This document shows positions 1 through 13,000 of a stretch of 64,000 nucleotides of DNA, in pieces (within the stretch, counting starts at the first letter, position 1; every line of letters begins with the position of its first letter). Where the stretch lies: the NCBI GenBank assembly GCA_007115705.1, contig QXEO01000143.1, positions 7,857,434 through 7,921,433 on the forward strand, read 5' to 3'. Source of the DNA: Dactylis glomerata. Taxonomy: Eukaryota > Streptophyta > Magnoliopsida > Poales > Poaceae. The notes below the pieces were generated by a model, which had not been told where the DNA came from, made no database searches, and saw only the letters and a list, made by a program, of their open reading frames with translations. A program made the position numbers and the translations under genes.

Positions 1-942
1 TATACAAACAAAAATAGTAGTACTGGTTCATTTCCATGCACACAAGTGAACAACTCCATGTGGCTCATTTGTCACTACCCGCTGACAAACAGAATATTGA
101 GAGCGGCCGTGCGGCACTATGCCCCCCAAACAACGTCATTTTCCCGTTGCTCCATGCACGCCGGGTTGCCACGTCTCTGCCTCCTAGACAATGCACATGC
201 AAATTAAGGCATAGAACTGGGCTACGGCAGAGAGAGAAACCGACCTCTTCGATCCCCTATATAAAATATCAATGAAACTCGTACTATTTCCGTTCAAATT
301 CAAAATACACTTGCTACTACCTAGGAGTAGTTTAGGTATTTTTTCTCTCTCTCGAAATGAGTAGTTTAGGTACATGCATGCATATCTATATTCTGGTTGA
401 TCTCGGATGTGACATATTCAGAAAGTGCTCGTTGTGTGTGCATGCATGTATGTGTGGATACAATGTGTTGGAACAAAAGCATATATCAACGATGTGTGTT
501 TGCCAGAAAGCAAGGTCGGTGTGGTTGGAGATAGATGGATGGATATACATGAATTGATGAACTTGCCTTTCATGTGCTTCTCTCCTAACCCACTAGTGAT
601 GTGGTGACATATGGTTTACGTGTCTCGCCAACTTGGCAGCCATGTGAGACTAAACGCAAAAATATGTGATATACTTACTCATACTTCAAAACTCCTTTTT
701 TTCTCTCACATTTGGGATTTGATACCATGTTGAGACTAATGTATGCATTTATCATATATGTTAGATATACTACTATCAATCGGGACAGAAGGAGTGTACA
801 TCAATTACTTGTGCCACCTAATTAAAATTGTGCTTAGTCGTGCATAAAAATGGAGTACGCCAACAATAAGTCAAATATGATATGGCCTCAAGAGTCAAGT
901 CATTCCTGCTTCTAATTAAGCATTACATATTTCCTAAACAAG
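1..942. other. Intergenic DNA, no supported gene
   Basis: No reading frame here has recognisable protein similarity. A TATA-like stretch (ctatataaaat, about 257-267) lies downstream of a moderately GC-rich segment, but no convincing coding exon follows it. A sequence resembling an inverted Stowaway end (gggacagaaggagtgtac) sits at about 783-800, with no partner end that I could find. Confidence 0.5.
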
Positions 943-950
943 ATGCTAAG

Positions 951-1090
951 TACTCCCTCCATTCCCAATTATAAGACATTGATTGCAGTTCAAATATTAA
1001 GGAACCGAGTTAGTATGTTGTATTGTGTTTCACTATTATTATACCAAATGTTTATAAAATCATGCATCATAAATTTCCTCCAAACACTCA
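951..1090 (+). repeat. Stowaway-like terminal sequence, partial
   Basis: The motif ctccctccattcccaattat just after a TA dinucleotide matches the Stowaway (Tc1/mariner MITE) terminal consensus CTCCCTCC. I found no matching inverted end nearby, so this is a truncated or solitary end, not a full MITE. Confidence 0.35.
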
Positions 1091-1107
1091 GTGATACATC
1101 TCGACGT

Positions 1108-2165
1108 GTTTTAATTAAGGTCGAAGCAAGGAAAAAGTTTGTTTATATGTATCTTTAAATCTGCCCATGACATCGCATACTTTGCATATTCTTAAGAAGG
1201 ATTGTAAAAAGTCATTGGTGTCATTGACAACAACGATTATATGATAGCGATGCAAGCGCCTTGGCGATCTAACAAGTAACAACCAAAGGTTCCTAGATAG
1301 GGCCCCGGACAATCGAGGGAGCCAAGGGAGTGTGAGCACCCCTTTGGCCGAACTTGAAATATCTTCCCTGTTGTTGTCTGTCATTTAGGATTCTTTTGCT
1401 CGATCCTCATTTCTCTTTGTCAGTGAGGAGAGGCAATAAGAGTAAATGTGGCAGCTACCAACGAGAGGAAGAGAGGTTACACGAGGAAGGATGAGATAGT
1501 TAAAAGAATCAAAGGACGAAAATGAAAAAGGTTCATGGTAAAAGGGATATTCATAAGTAAAGGCTAATAAGACTTCCCTATCCTCTGCCACCGAACGAGC
1601 CATAAATGGGTGATGGCATTCATATCTATCTAGCTGGATTGCGTCCTTTTTTTAGTTTCTTTGCTTGAAGATTTTTGTTTTGTGGTACAGACTCCCTCAC
1701 GTTGCTCACTTCTATCTATTTGATGATGGTGTTAGTGTTGATAGACTTCTATATCTATCGATAGTTGTGCTCTTGTGTTTGTTTCTAGACGACTAACTAA
1801 TGTTATCGCCTACCACATTGCTCCTTATATTTTGTTGGTATGCAAGAAACCTGTGCTTATACGTGTCACTAAAGACACACCCTCATAGTAAGGATGAGAC
1901 ATATGTTTCAGTTAAAGCCAAAAATGCCAACATGAAATCAAATGGACATTCATCGGCAGGGGCTAAGAATCCTTTCCTAACCTCCACCACCGAGCGTGCC
2001 ATAATTGGTGTATGATATACTCATATCTATCAAGCGAGGCTCAGTTCCATAAAAGAAGGCGTAAACAAAATCTCATTAACATATAAACCATATGATCCTT
2101 TGAAAAATATTGGTCCATTCCAAATGGAAAAAATCAGGCATATCTAAACCAAGTACTATGATGTA
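1108..2165. repeat. Tandem ~1 kb unit, copy A
   Basis: First of two diverged direct copies of about 1 kb. Landmarks shared with copy B include 'aaatctgcccatgacat' (about 1157), 'aggattcttttgctcgatcc', a 'gataga..ctatctatcgatag' stretch, 'ggatgagacatatgt' (about 1896) and 'caaaatctcattaac' (about 2066). Short minus-strand frames in both copies match each other but no family I know, so the similarity looks like duplicated non-coding DNA. Confidence 0.75.
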
Positions 2166-3195
2166 ATCGAGGTTGAATCAAGGAAAAAGTTTTGTTTATG
2201 TATAACTTTAAATCTGCCCGTGACATTGCATACTTCCCATATTCTCAAGAAGGCTAGTAAAAGGTCATTGGTTTCATTGACAACAACCATACTAAGATAA
2301 TGATGTCTGCACCTTGAAGATCTATCAAGCAAGAACTAAAAGGTTCTTGGAATATCTTCCCTGGTGTTGTCTATCATTTAGGATTGTTTCGACCGATCAT
2401 CATTTCTCTTTGTCACTGAGGCGAGGCAATAAGAGTAAATGTAGCAGCTATCAATGAGAGGAAGAGAGGTCACACGAGAAAAGATGACATAGTTATAAGG
2501 ATCCGAAGGCGAATATGAAGAAGGGTCATGGTAAAAGGGACAATCATTAGTAAAGGATAGCAAAACTTCCCTATCTTCTACCATCGAACAAGCCATAAAT
2601 GGGTGTATGACGTTCATATATATCTAGCTGAATTACATCGTTTTGTTGGTTTCTTCGCTTGAAGATTTTTTGTTTTGATTGATGCAGTCTCCCTCGCGGT
2701 GGCGTCTTCTATCTATCCGATGATGGTGTCAGTATTGATAGATTTCTATCTATCGATAGCGGTGCACTGGTGTTTGTTTGCAGACGACTGACTAATTGTG
2801 TCGCATACACTTTGCTCTATCTATTTTGTTGTTATTCAAGAAACGTGTGATCATACACATCACTAAAGACGCATCCTCATGGTAAGGATGAGACATATGT
2901 GTCAGTTAGAAAGCCAAAAACGACAACACAAAGAACATCAAATGGACATTCATAAGAGGGGTTAAGAAGGCTTTCCTCACCCCCCACCACCGAGCGTGGC
3001 ATAAATAGTGTATGATACGACTCATATCTATCAAGCCGGAATATCTCCATTTCATAAAAGAAGACTTATATAAATGAATCCATGATAGTAAACAAAATCT
3101 CATTAACGTAATAACCATATGACCCTTTAAAAAAAGATCAGTCCATAGCAATGGGAAAAATAAGGCCTATCTAAATCAAGTACTACTATGATCTA
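2166..3195. repeat. Tandem ~1 kb unit, copy B
   Basis: Second copy of the unit, offset about 1,000 bases from copy A and in the same order and orientation. It has many substitutions and small indels, which points to an old duplication. Its end abuts the GC-rich promoter of the DCD-domain gene, so part of it may lie within that gene's upstream region. Confidence 0.75.
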
Positions 3196-3383
3196 AGATT
3201 CTAACCAACACTAACAACATACTCCCTAGCTTTACCGAGTTCTACAAACTGCCTTCGCTCCACCCGAGTGAACAACAATCGAGGCCGACCACCAACCGAA
3301 GCAAACAAATGATTCCCCAGCCCCACCAGTGGCACATCACGTAAATAACCCGCAACCCGGTGCCTCCTTTCGCCGCCATTCTC

Positions 3384-3390
3384 TATAAAT
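3384..3390 (+). promoter_or_regulatory. TATA box of the DCD/NRP-like gene
   Basis: TATAAAT lies in an otherwise GC/CT-rich segment, followed by a pyrimidine-rich leader typical of plant 5' UTRs. It is about 190 bases upstream of the proposed 5'-UTR intron donor, which fits a transcription start near 3415-3425. Confidence 0.5.
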
Positions 3391-3575
3391 CCAGCAGGAC
3401 ACCTCACCTCCCTCCCCCCTCTGCAATCTGTATCCCTCTGACCGGTGGACTCTCCGTGCGGGCGGAGCGAAGTGGGAGCCAAGCCAAGTCTCCTCTTCTC
3501 CCTCTGGCAGCGCTCGCGGTTCCTCCCCCAAATCCGGCGTACTCCCCGTCGGAATTCGCCCCCGAATCGAGACAG

Positions 3576-4617
3576 GTACGGCGCTCTCCTCCGATCTCTT
3601 TGGTCTTTCGGTTACGCGGTGCGATCTCGCCGGTGTTACGGCCGTGGATTTTGACGCGGCCGTGAGGGTAGGGGCGGTAGTTCCGCCAGATTCGCCTTGT
3701 TTTTTCCTCTCCGTTTCGTAACGGCCGGAGCGCTTCCGTTTCTCCATTCCTCGCTTCGCCCCCGGCCGCGGCACCGTCGCGTCGGGACTCGGGAGACGGC
3801 TTTTGTCGTTGCGCGGCCGTCCTCCCTCGGTGTCACTGGACGGAACCACCCTAGCCCCGCCACAAAGCGAGGTAGGAGTGGGCGGGGGTGGCGGATCTGG
3901 GATTGGGGATTTCGGCTCCTTAAAATTGGGCTGAGTCGCCGATAGATCTAGCTAAAGTTGTGATTTGGGGTCGTTTTAGTTGATGAAGTCGTGTACCAAA
4001 ATTTTATTTTGCGCGGTTGGACTATTGATTTGTCGTGGTAAACCTTGGTTGCGGTAGAAAGTTGTCATGGACATGAATTTGGTCACTGTTAGTTCCATTT
4101 TTGTTCCGGTAGTAAACTTCGTATGATCTTGTTAGAACGATGGTACAAGCATAAGCGTGGAGTAGAAAGCGAGAAGAGGGTGCTTTGGTCATGAGAGCAG
4201 CTTAACAGGAAATTGGGACAGGACGGAGATAGAAGGGGGAGGGGATCAGGGGAAATTCGACAGCTTATGTTGGTGCCGAAACTTGACGGTGTGGATGACC
4301 GCCCATAAATTATATATCCAAGGGTTGCTTTGTCTTGGTGTTCTATTGTTATCTAAAAGTTTAATCACCTATTCTGAGTTGTAAATAGTCTGTATCTTGG
4401 CATTTCTTTTGTTGAAGTAGTGGGCTAGTCTGATCCTGAAGGTTAAATAGCAGCTTCTATAATTTAATTTCTTGATTGCACCGTGTATGTGTGTGAGAGA
4501 TATGGTGCTGCAATATCATTATGTGATTATGTCTTGTGGTGCATTTTTAGTTTGGAAACAATGTATCCGGCTAGTATATGATTGTGCCCTGATATGTGTT
4601 AATTTTTCTTGTAAAAG
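3576..4617 (+). other. Proposed 5'-UTR intron of the DCD/NRP-like gene
   Basis: A donor cag|gtacgg at 3576 and an acceptor gtaaaag| at 4617 bracket AT-richer DNA between a GC-rich leader and the ATG at 4639. Long leader introns are common in plant genes. The boundaries are inferred from splice consensus and base composition only. Confidence 0.5.
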
Positions 4618-4638
4618 GTGGAGAGCTTGAACTGAGCT

Positions 4639-6680
4639 ATGGACAACTTGTGGCATCTCGGAGATGAGTTCCGTGGGCAATCAAAGGTGGTGGAGGACCG
4701 TCAATGGTCTCTCATGACTTCAAAGTTGGCTGAGATCACAAAGTCGAAGGCTGAGAGGATCAATGACTTTGACTATGCGCGGATGAACACTGTCCCTGAT
4801 ATGAAGCAGTGGGATAAGCTACCCTACCACCAAGATGATAACAGGATGGACCACCTCAATCTTGGCCTCATGAACTTAGATTTTAAGATGAATGATCTCA
4901 AGATGAATGAGGCTCCCATGAAGTACCCTTTCCGCAACATGCCCTATAGCATGAACCAGATGTACCCAAAGGGAACTAATGGTAATGTCAATTCTTTCAA
5001 GATGAATGTTGGGGTCAACAAATATTCGAATAACATGAATGGGAAAGAGGCTAATGGCAAACACAATGGTAGTAACAACAACAATGGAAGCAACAGCAAC
5101 AACAACTCTGTTGACAAGCGCTTCAAAACACTGCCAACAAGCGAGATGCTACCAAGGAATGAAGTTCTTGGTGGATACATCTTTGTCTGCAACAATGATA
5201 CCATGCAGGAGGATCTCAAGAGGCAGCTTTTTGGTATGTGCTACTCCTACATATTTTTCTTTTCAGTTATCATTTAAAAGAAAGATCTTGTAAGTTACTG
5301 TTTTATATGGCCTCTCAAGATTTTGCTACTGTTATGCAGGTTTGCCAGCAAGATATCGTGATTCAGTCCGCGCGATTACTCCTGGTCTACCTCTTTTCCT
5401 CTACAACTACACCACCCATCAGCTCCATGGGGTGTTTGAGGTGTGTGATTATTTGTTTTTCTCAGGCACCCTTATTTGAACAAACCTGCAAGCCTCTTCA
5501 TGAATATCTTTAATTTTTATATTTGCCCTACGTAAATGCTTATATCACTAGATGTGCATCTGTTCAGCTCTTTGTTTTTTTATTGTTCATGCATGTTTAT
5601 TTTATCGTAACAATATTAAATTGAAAATGTCATTCTGGTGATCTAGATACTCTGCAGACTGGCCACTTCATGTCGATGCATAGTGATCCTTAGGGCCAGT
5701 TCAGTTAGTACTTAGCATTACTAGAGTTTGATATGTAATAGTATTACTATTTTATTCAGGGTTGGATTGAATTTCTTCATTCTCTCTTTCCTGTTGTACG
5801 TGTCTAGGCAACATTTGGGGACAACCGTACATCATTGTTGTGTACGGGTTTTTATAGCGACGAAGCAGTAGCATGTTCTTTCTTAGGCTGCTTTAGTGTA
5901 TCATCCTGCTCGAGCTATTATTTACCAATGATCATCAAGTCATTTGCCTTTTGAACAGCCTATTTATATATAACCAAATAATCTTTGCGATCCTTGTGAT
6001 GGAAGTAATATTAGCCAAACATGCTTTTGGGGCTCTCCCCTTATTGCCTACTGAACGTACATGGTGTACCTTGTTAATGTACATGTGTCTTATTTGAAAG
6101 CTTGTAGGTTATAGTGCTTATCTTTCAGTGTTCTAACCAGGTTTTCTTTGTGATAGGCTGCTAGTTTTGGAGGATCCAACATTGATCCCACCGCTTGGGA
6201 AGATAAAAAGTGTAAGGGCGAATCGAGATTCCCAGCGCAGGTAATTACTAAAGTTGACATACGTTGTGGAACTTCAGATTTTGGATTTCATGTTCTGAGT
6301 TCTGACACAATCATTATGTCAGGTGAGGATCCGCATTAGAAAGCTTTGCAAGGCTTTGGAAGAGGATGCTTTTAGGCCAGTGTTGCACCACTATGATGGT
6401 CCTAAGTTTCGCCTTGAGCTTTCCATAGCAGAGGTATATGCTTTACTCCAGCTGCTTTTATATGATATTTAGTACTATTGAGCCATGCAATGACAGCTCC
6501 TATCTACAAAGGAACTGTAGTAGCACTAGACAGTTCAGGCTTAATCATACTTATATGTACGATCATGTTTAGTTAGTTACAAGGTTCATTTTTCAATGTG
6601 ATCACTAGAACTGAACACTCTTTATCTCAATTTTGCAGACACTGTCACTGCTAGACCTGTGCAAGTCAGACGCTGTCTGA
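4639..6680 (+). CDS. DCD-domain Asn-rich protein (NRP/B2-like)
   Basis: Five coding exons fit splice consensus and reading phase: 4639-5233, 5340-5440, 6157-6240, 6323-6433 and 6639-6680, giving about 310 aa. The N-terminal ~165 residues are low-complexity and rich in Asn, Met and Lys, with an Asn/Ser run near residues 145-160. From about residue 180 a DCD (Development and Cell Death) domain follows: it starts at GGYIFVCN and contains FGLPARYRDSV, GLPLFLYNYTTHQLHGVFE and SRFPAQVRI. In plants, N-rich DCD proteins (soybean NRPs, carrot B2) act in ER- and osmotic-stress cell-death signalling; this role is transferred from the family. The start follows the 5'-UTR intron and the stop comes in a short last exon. 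No lesion is visible. A DCD-domain assignment is firm; the exact paralogue is not. Confidence 0.9.
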
Positions 6681-7440
6681 GTTTGCTGCAGAGGTGGTTG
6701 CTTTGTGGTTTTAGTAAATATCATCCCTGTAATGTCGTGGAAGGTGATTCTCAATGTCCTCTCGTCCATGAAGCGCAAGCTGTTGGTTGCATTTTCCCCA
6801 GAAAGGACCTGGTACTTGGAAGGCCTCTAAGATGTGAGCCTGTCTGTCTCGTGCCGTCCGTAATCTTGGTGAAGTGTTTGTTTTCCTATTTATGTATTGT
6901 AGTTGCAGTATACCCAGAGGGGAACCCCGAAAGATGAGGGATATTGTAATGCATCTGCATCATGATGCCCCAAAGTAAGGGCGGTTGATGCTGGAGTGTA
7001 TCTGTCTTGTACCTTGGGAAGTTTAAACCTTGCATTTGACTTCATGATGCTTCTGTACTGCCTGTGGTGAAAGTTGAAACCTTGCATTTTGACTTGATAC
7101 TGCTCATTTTCTCTAGACCCAGTGTTTTGGTGTGTTTATGCCATGTAAATGCTTTGGCTGCCGATGAACTCCCGGTGCTGTGTCTTCAATACACATTTTG
7201 TTTGGGTTTCTGTCATGTAGCACATGGTAATTTAGTTTGGGAGCTGTATGTACTGTCCGCTGAACATATGTTGGACACTGCTTAAAGTTGGTGACCTGAA
7301 TTGGTTGTATCAAAAGATGGATCAAGGTTGTGTTGTAGGTGCACCAAACCCTTACGTGAAGCAGAATACTCAAGTACTCAGTGATGTATCACCTACTTTT
7401 TCCGAATCAATAATTATTGTTATGATTTTAGTTTAAATTT
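6681..7440 (+). other. 3' UTR and downstream flank of the DCD/NRP gene
   Basis: Sequence after the TGA at 6678-6680 has no further domain-like frame and is typical of a plant 3' UTR (T-rich, several TTGTAAT/TGTA stretches). I cannot place the poly(A) site exactly. A duplicated 'gttgaaaccttgcatttgactt'-like phrase occurs at about 7022-7046 and 7073-7097. Confidence 0.45.
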
Positions 7441-8100
7441 GAACTAGTTGAAATCTCTTGTACTGAGTGTTGAACTCACCGGATATTGTTTTGTTAACGG
7501 ATTTTGCAAGGTATTCGCAAGATCTGCCGTATGGTGGACAAAGCCTGTCCTGGGCCAGGGCAAGAAGAGCGACCGCCTAAGGCGCAAGAAAGTATTGGCA
7601 TGTAGTATTGCAAGTTTCAGAAACGGAAAAAGATCTTTTGTAGATGCCACAGGCAAACGGCAGGAATCAGCCGGCTTTACCATCAGCTGATATCAGTTCC
7701 ACATGCATGGGTGGTTCCACGTCTCTGCTACAAAAAATCTTGTCATTGCTGATTTTTTTTTCAAACGTTAACATTTTTCCTATGTATGTAGTATTTTAAA
7801 AAAAACTTTGCATCATTTCTGTGTGGATCTGCCCATGTGTATCACAAAACTATTGCAACATTCAGCATGTCCATGTAGCAAAATAAATACAGTATGTAGC
7901 AAATCCTCATTTATTTGTAGTAAAATGTAAAAATCATGTAATGCAACGTAAAACCAATGCACCTAACATTACACATCCAACATTTTAGGAATGTCTATGT
8001 AACATTGGAGAAAAATCACTCAACTATGCAAAGAAATCTTTGTAGCATTACCTGTACTTAAACAACAAAAATCACGCATACACGTAGCGAATCGCAAAAC
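7441..8100. other. Intergenic DNA with no supported gene
   Basis: One open frame of about 80 codons at 7448-7690 has no recognisable family and is not flanked by clear gene signals. From 7740 to 8100 the DNA is A-rich with recurring 'atgtagcaaa' and 'gcaacat' phrases, as seen in old grass repeats. Confidence 0.4.
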
Positions 8101-8109
8101 ATATGTAGA

Positions 8110-8545
8110 CCTGAAATTCGAGTCGAGTTGGCTCATTGAACTAAGGAGTTAGCTCGACTCGTTTAACAACCGAGTCCAGAAATAAAACTTGGCTCGACTT
8201 GCACTATTCGCGAGCTACTCACGATTAGCTTGCTAAAAATTATCAACAAGCAATACATATGAATGTATGCTGCATTATTTCCCAGTTATTTGGGCATGTA
8301 CGATGCAATCATCACAACACTCAAAAAAATACGATACCACAAAAATATAGGCCATAAAACACAACACTCTGATTATATCACAAGAATAATAATGGTTGAT
8401 CAATAGACAAAGTAAAATAGCTAAATGAGTACTCGTGAACTCAGCTCGTTTAGCTTGAACTCGTCTAATGACAAAATTTGAAATTTGGCTTGGCTCGTTA
8501 TACTTTGAGTTCGAGTCGAGTAGAGTGGCGAGCTAAAATCGGGAG
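8110..8545. repeat. Diverged element with 'ctcgactcg' inverted ends
   Basis: The left part (about 8117-8240) carries 'ttcgagtcgagttggctc' and 'gagttagctcgactcgttt'. The right part (about 8430-8535) carries 'agctcgtttagcttgaactc' and 'ttgagttcgagtcgagtaga'. The two ends share imperfect inverted similarity, suggesting a degenerate TIR element. I could not find a clean target-site duplication, so class and limits are uncertain. Confidence 0.35.
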
Positions 8546-9246
8546 TTTTGAATTTTAATTCCAGTCCTAACCGTATGCAACATCGACGGAATCCCAAAAA
8601 GGTGATCGTCCCCAACAACCACATAATCACCACCTTGGCGGATTTGAGCTCAGTGGACACAAATTGGACTTGATGGAGGCCATTCAGAGCCATATCGGAT
8701 GTCACTAGAACAATCCCCTAAGCCCCACCATCTTTCCCCATAGGAAGGACTTGGGATTGGAGCTTCGTGCGTCAATGGAGACACCGGAAACCCCCACCGG
8801 CCATGGACGAGCGGAGGCGGCGCCACTTACCTGACTAGCTGAACTGATTTGGGTAGATAAACTACTTCGAGAGCTTGGTGTCTCTCTTAAGGATTACCCT
8901 TGTCTTTGGTGTGATTATCTTGGTGCTACCTATCTTTTTGCAAATCTAATTTTTCATGTCAGGACTAGACATATTGAGATTGACTATCATTTTTGTTAGA
9001 GAATGAGTTGCAGACAAATTGCTTGATATCAAGTTCATCTGCAACAAAGTTAAACTAGCTAGTGTTTTACAAAAGCTTTGCCTATTAACATTTTTGTAGA
9101 GTTTACTCGTAATCTCAATCTTTATAAGGTTTAGATTAAGAGGGTTGTTAGACATGTTATAAGATATGGTACAATTATCATATAGTATACCACTCCGTAC
9201 ACATCATATCTATGTATACCATTGTGGAGGCTTTTCCCACACTATC

Positions 9247-9404
9247 CAGTGGCGAAGCTAGCCGCTCACCGGAGCCGGGGCAGAATCTTGTTGTTGTAGA
9301 ACGGTAAGCTTTTGCCCAAATAAATAAGGAATGGATCTCTGAGCTAGCTCAATTTTTTGGTGGATGACCACCGGCCCAGCCACCGGGAGCTGGCTCCAGC
9401 CCTG
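9247..9404. mobile_element. hAT-type MITE (158 bp)
   Basis: The ends read cagtggcgaagctagc... and, as reverse complement of the right end, cagggctggagccagc..., which match the grass hAT terminal consensus CAGTGGCGGAGCYAG. The flanking 8-mers are acactatc and actatatc (6 of 8 match), consistent with a decayed 8-bp hAT duplication. No coding capacity. Confidence 0.65.
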
Positions 9405-10057
9405 ACTATATCAACACATACCCGATTCTCAAGGTGGGTCGCCATTACCACTACGATCAGCAAATGGAACAATGGGCTTTGCCATTCTTATTCTTTCAAA
9501 AAAAAAAGAAGTTGCAGCCTAATCAACAAACATGAGTACCAAAATTCCCAACCAATTGACCTTAAGAACAAAATTACCACTACTCGCGAAGGCGGGCTGT
9601 TGTCAATAATGAGAGTAGTTGACCTTAAGAATAAAATGATGTTTCATTTTAATGAAACTGGAACAAGGGGCTTTAATTCCACTCTCTCCTCTCACCTTTG
9701 TTCCTCTCCTTTTTCCAAAAAGAAGCCATATATCCCAACCATCGAACTTCAGTACGAAAATTACCATACAATAATTGACATGTGCCACCCGTGAAGGCGG
9801 GCTGTTATCACTAGTGAGTAGTGAGAGTGGTTGACCTCGAGAATAAAATTTGAAAGTGGAAATACATATACACGCAGTAATTCATATCTTCCAGAAGATT
9901 TGGCTAACAAATCAGACAACAAATAATACAAGTTGCATTTGCAACCATAATGAACTGAACAGATGCATGAGCCGAGACCGAGAGAAGGAACAGATTACCC
10001 TGTCCTCACATTGCAATCATAATGAGGAAACAATGGCACGGCAGTGTACTCTGTGGT
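9405..10057. repeat. Short direct repeats downstream of the CCR-like gene
   Basis: A phrase of the form 'cgaaggcgggctgttgtca...gagagtagttgacct..gaataaaat' occurs near 9587-9640 and again, diverged, near 9793-9848. The rest shows no gene. The part nearest 10057 is probably the 3' UTR of the minus-strand CCR-like gene. Confidence 0.45.
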
Positions 10058-13000
10058 TTATTCCTCAACAGTCGGCACGAGGAACAAGAAGGGAAGCCGC
10101 CAAGGTTCCGATACCTGAAGAAATCCTGCCTCTTTGTAGGAATCGATGCTGTCCGCAAGCGTCTCCTCCAGCTTCCTTGGTTTCCACCCCAGATTCTTCA
10201 GCTTATCTGAGGTTGCTTCAAGCCTATAATCCACGTCAACCATTCTGCCAAAAGAAATGAAGCAGTTAAACATGTATTGATCATATGCACAACCCACTCT
10301 AGCGTTGTTGTTTATAAGATGGCACTTACTTATCTACATAATTGTAGTTAGGGTACATATTCTTTATCATCGCCAGCAGATCCTTCAAGTCAAGTTGGTC
10401 TAATGAGCATATGTATCTCTCAGATGAGCCTGCCTTGTTGTATAACAGGAGTAGTGCATCGGCAACATCACGAACATCAACGAGCGGCCAGAATTTGTTG
10501 TTCATCGTGTCAGGACCTCCTGCGGTTGAACATAATGGAATTAAATTGAGGTAAAATTCTGAATTTTATTGTTCTTCTATAGTTCAATAATTATAGTAAG
10601 GCCAGGAAGCAGCTAGCTTCTGAAACCATCGTCGACTGCTCTCTCAATTTGCACGGACAAGGACACTATATGCGTGGAGAAACTTGGGAGCTTCTTGTTA
10701 ATTGGATTTTCTTTTGTTATCCTTTTGATCGCTTAGCCCAAGTCTCGGAACTTTATCCCCCATAAATCTTTTGTGTATGCTTCTAATGTTTTATCAAAAG
10801 AAAACATTCTTTAAGCCAAAGTTAGTAACAAAGTTAAATTTTCCTAACCATACCAACCGCCATATGCATTCTGCAAAGTGATTATTTGTTCTGGCGATAA
10901 AAGATTAAAAAAGCTGTTCAGAGTATCGCAAAGTGTTGTAGAAAATGATGTGAACCTTTTATGATGTACAGAAGGAGCTTGCTGGTAGTATTAGGCACCA
11001 CATGCTGCAAGAGAGGGCCAAAAACAACACTAGGGCAAAGTCTGACCACGTGCAATCCAGTCTTCTCTCCATATTCCATGGCCATCTCTTCAGCCTCGAC
11101 CTTGGCAAGAACATACCAGATCTGCCAATAAAAAAAATTGGTCACTAATTTAGTCCTCCTTATCAGAATTCAGATGTCTCTATGAAGAGCTCACTTTTAC
11201 CAGCATTTACGTTCTATGGCAGTAAGACTTCCCGGTGGTCATTTCTTATTAGACGTATCTTATGTAAACTTGCCACATTTCAGATGCTTGCTAATTATAT
11301 GAGTTCAGTTTAATGATGGGTCCGAGATTTGACGAGATATGTGCTAGCAAGTGCAAAGAGACGATATTAGGGATAAGACGCAAATTCTTTAAAAAAGGAT
11401 AGGAGTTGATGTTCATCACTAATTATTCCTGCGCCACATGGATAAATATCCAACGTGAAAGGTTAAAAAATAATATTACCTTGTCTAAAGAAACATAATA
11501 CACATATCAAATAACTTGCATTAGTTACTCAGTGCTGAACTGCTGACCTCATTTTTCCTAGCAAACTCTTTGTCTGACCAGCAGCTCTCATCTTTGATTT
11601 TATCTTGAGGCCAGTCTTCGTTAAGAAGAATAGCACCGACAGATGAGACCTGAATGAGTTTCTGGACATTCGTAGCCGAGCAAGCCTTGAGCACATTCCT
11701 GGTGCCTTCTATAGCTGGAGCCATCATCTCTGTCTACAAGGTTGTGTGCGGCACAAGACCAATAACAACAGTCAAGCAGGTTTTTTTATATGAAAATATA
11801 AGCACAACAACCTACTTGTCAGGTAACCCTGTCCCCCACCCCCCATTTGTAACTACTCGGCATATTTGGTTTGGTTAAAGTTAAATTTCTTAAGTTTTCA
11901 AGCATGTACGAACAAACATCAACATTTGCAGTACCAAAAGCAGACTATAGGAAAGTATATTTTGTGACAATTTAAATAGGGTTAATTGGATATACGCCAT
12001 TTTCGTCACTACAACTTTCAACTTTGGAAAAACGCCATTTCAATTATATGTATATTTGATGAATGCCATTACACCCACTTTCACAACATATACTAGTCAA
12101 TATACGGTGTATTCCCAACCATATGTACGCACAGATGGTGGGGTCCACCAAAATCAGCAAAATAACATAAGTTGGTAACAAGTATTAAAATTAAATTACA
12201 ACAATATAAAAAAGTATTAACGGTTGGGAACACACTGTAGGTACCATCGACGAGGTGGTCACACCATCCACGAGTATATAGAATATATAGAAAAGTGTGT
12301 ATAGTTGGGAAAAATTACAACAATACAGTACAATAATATAAAACAACAATATATAAAATAACAACAACATAAAAGTGGCATAAAAATAAACATGAGGTGG
12401 TTGCACCATCCACGAGTGTGGTGGTTAAGCCTTGTGTACTTGCTTTAGAGGCTTGGTTCATGCATCTAATATCTATTTGAATCTGGAGCCTGTTATTTTG
12501 TGAGATGATATAGATATTGTACTCTGAATCTAGAGCCTTTTATTTTATGATATGACTGATTCTGATCTATAGCTTTCTTGATGCATGAGTGTACTCACTT
12601 GGATCTGGAGCTGCGTTGCATATGTTATTGTCCCTATTTTGAGTGTTAAACCTGGAGCTTTTACCCTTTATTGTATTATCAATTTTTTTTTATCTAAGTT
12701 CATGCATGTGATCTCCACTTATTTATATTGTTGTAATTTTGTTTCAATATTTGTTGCCAACTTATGTTTTTTTTCTGAATTTGGTGGACCCCACATACAT
12801 ATGGTTGGAATACACCGTATATTGACTAGTATATGTTGTGTAAGTCGGTGTAATGACATCTATCAAATGTACATATTATTGCAGTGGCATTTTTCCAAAG
12901 TTGAAAATTATAGTGGCGTTTCTCAAATACGTGGAAATTGCAATGGCGTCTATCCGATTAACCCATTTAAATAATATTTATTTGACGGGGTGGATGTTGA

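Noticed and set aside
3201..3945. Overlapping GC-rich frames on both strands (up to 170 codons)
   Set aside because: They overlay the promoter, leader and intron start of the DCD gene; composition explains them and no domain is visible.
7448..7690. 80-codon frame downstream of the DCD gene
   Set aside because: No family resemblance, no promoter or splice context; matched by an equally long frame on the other strand.
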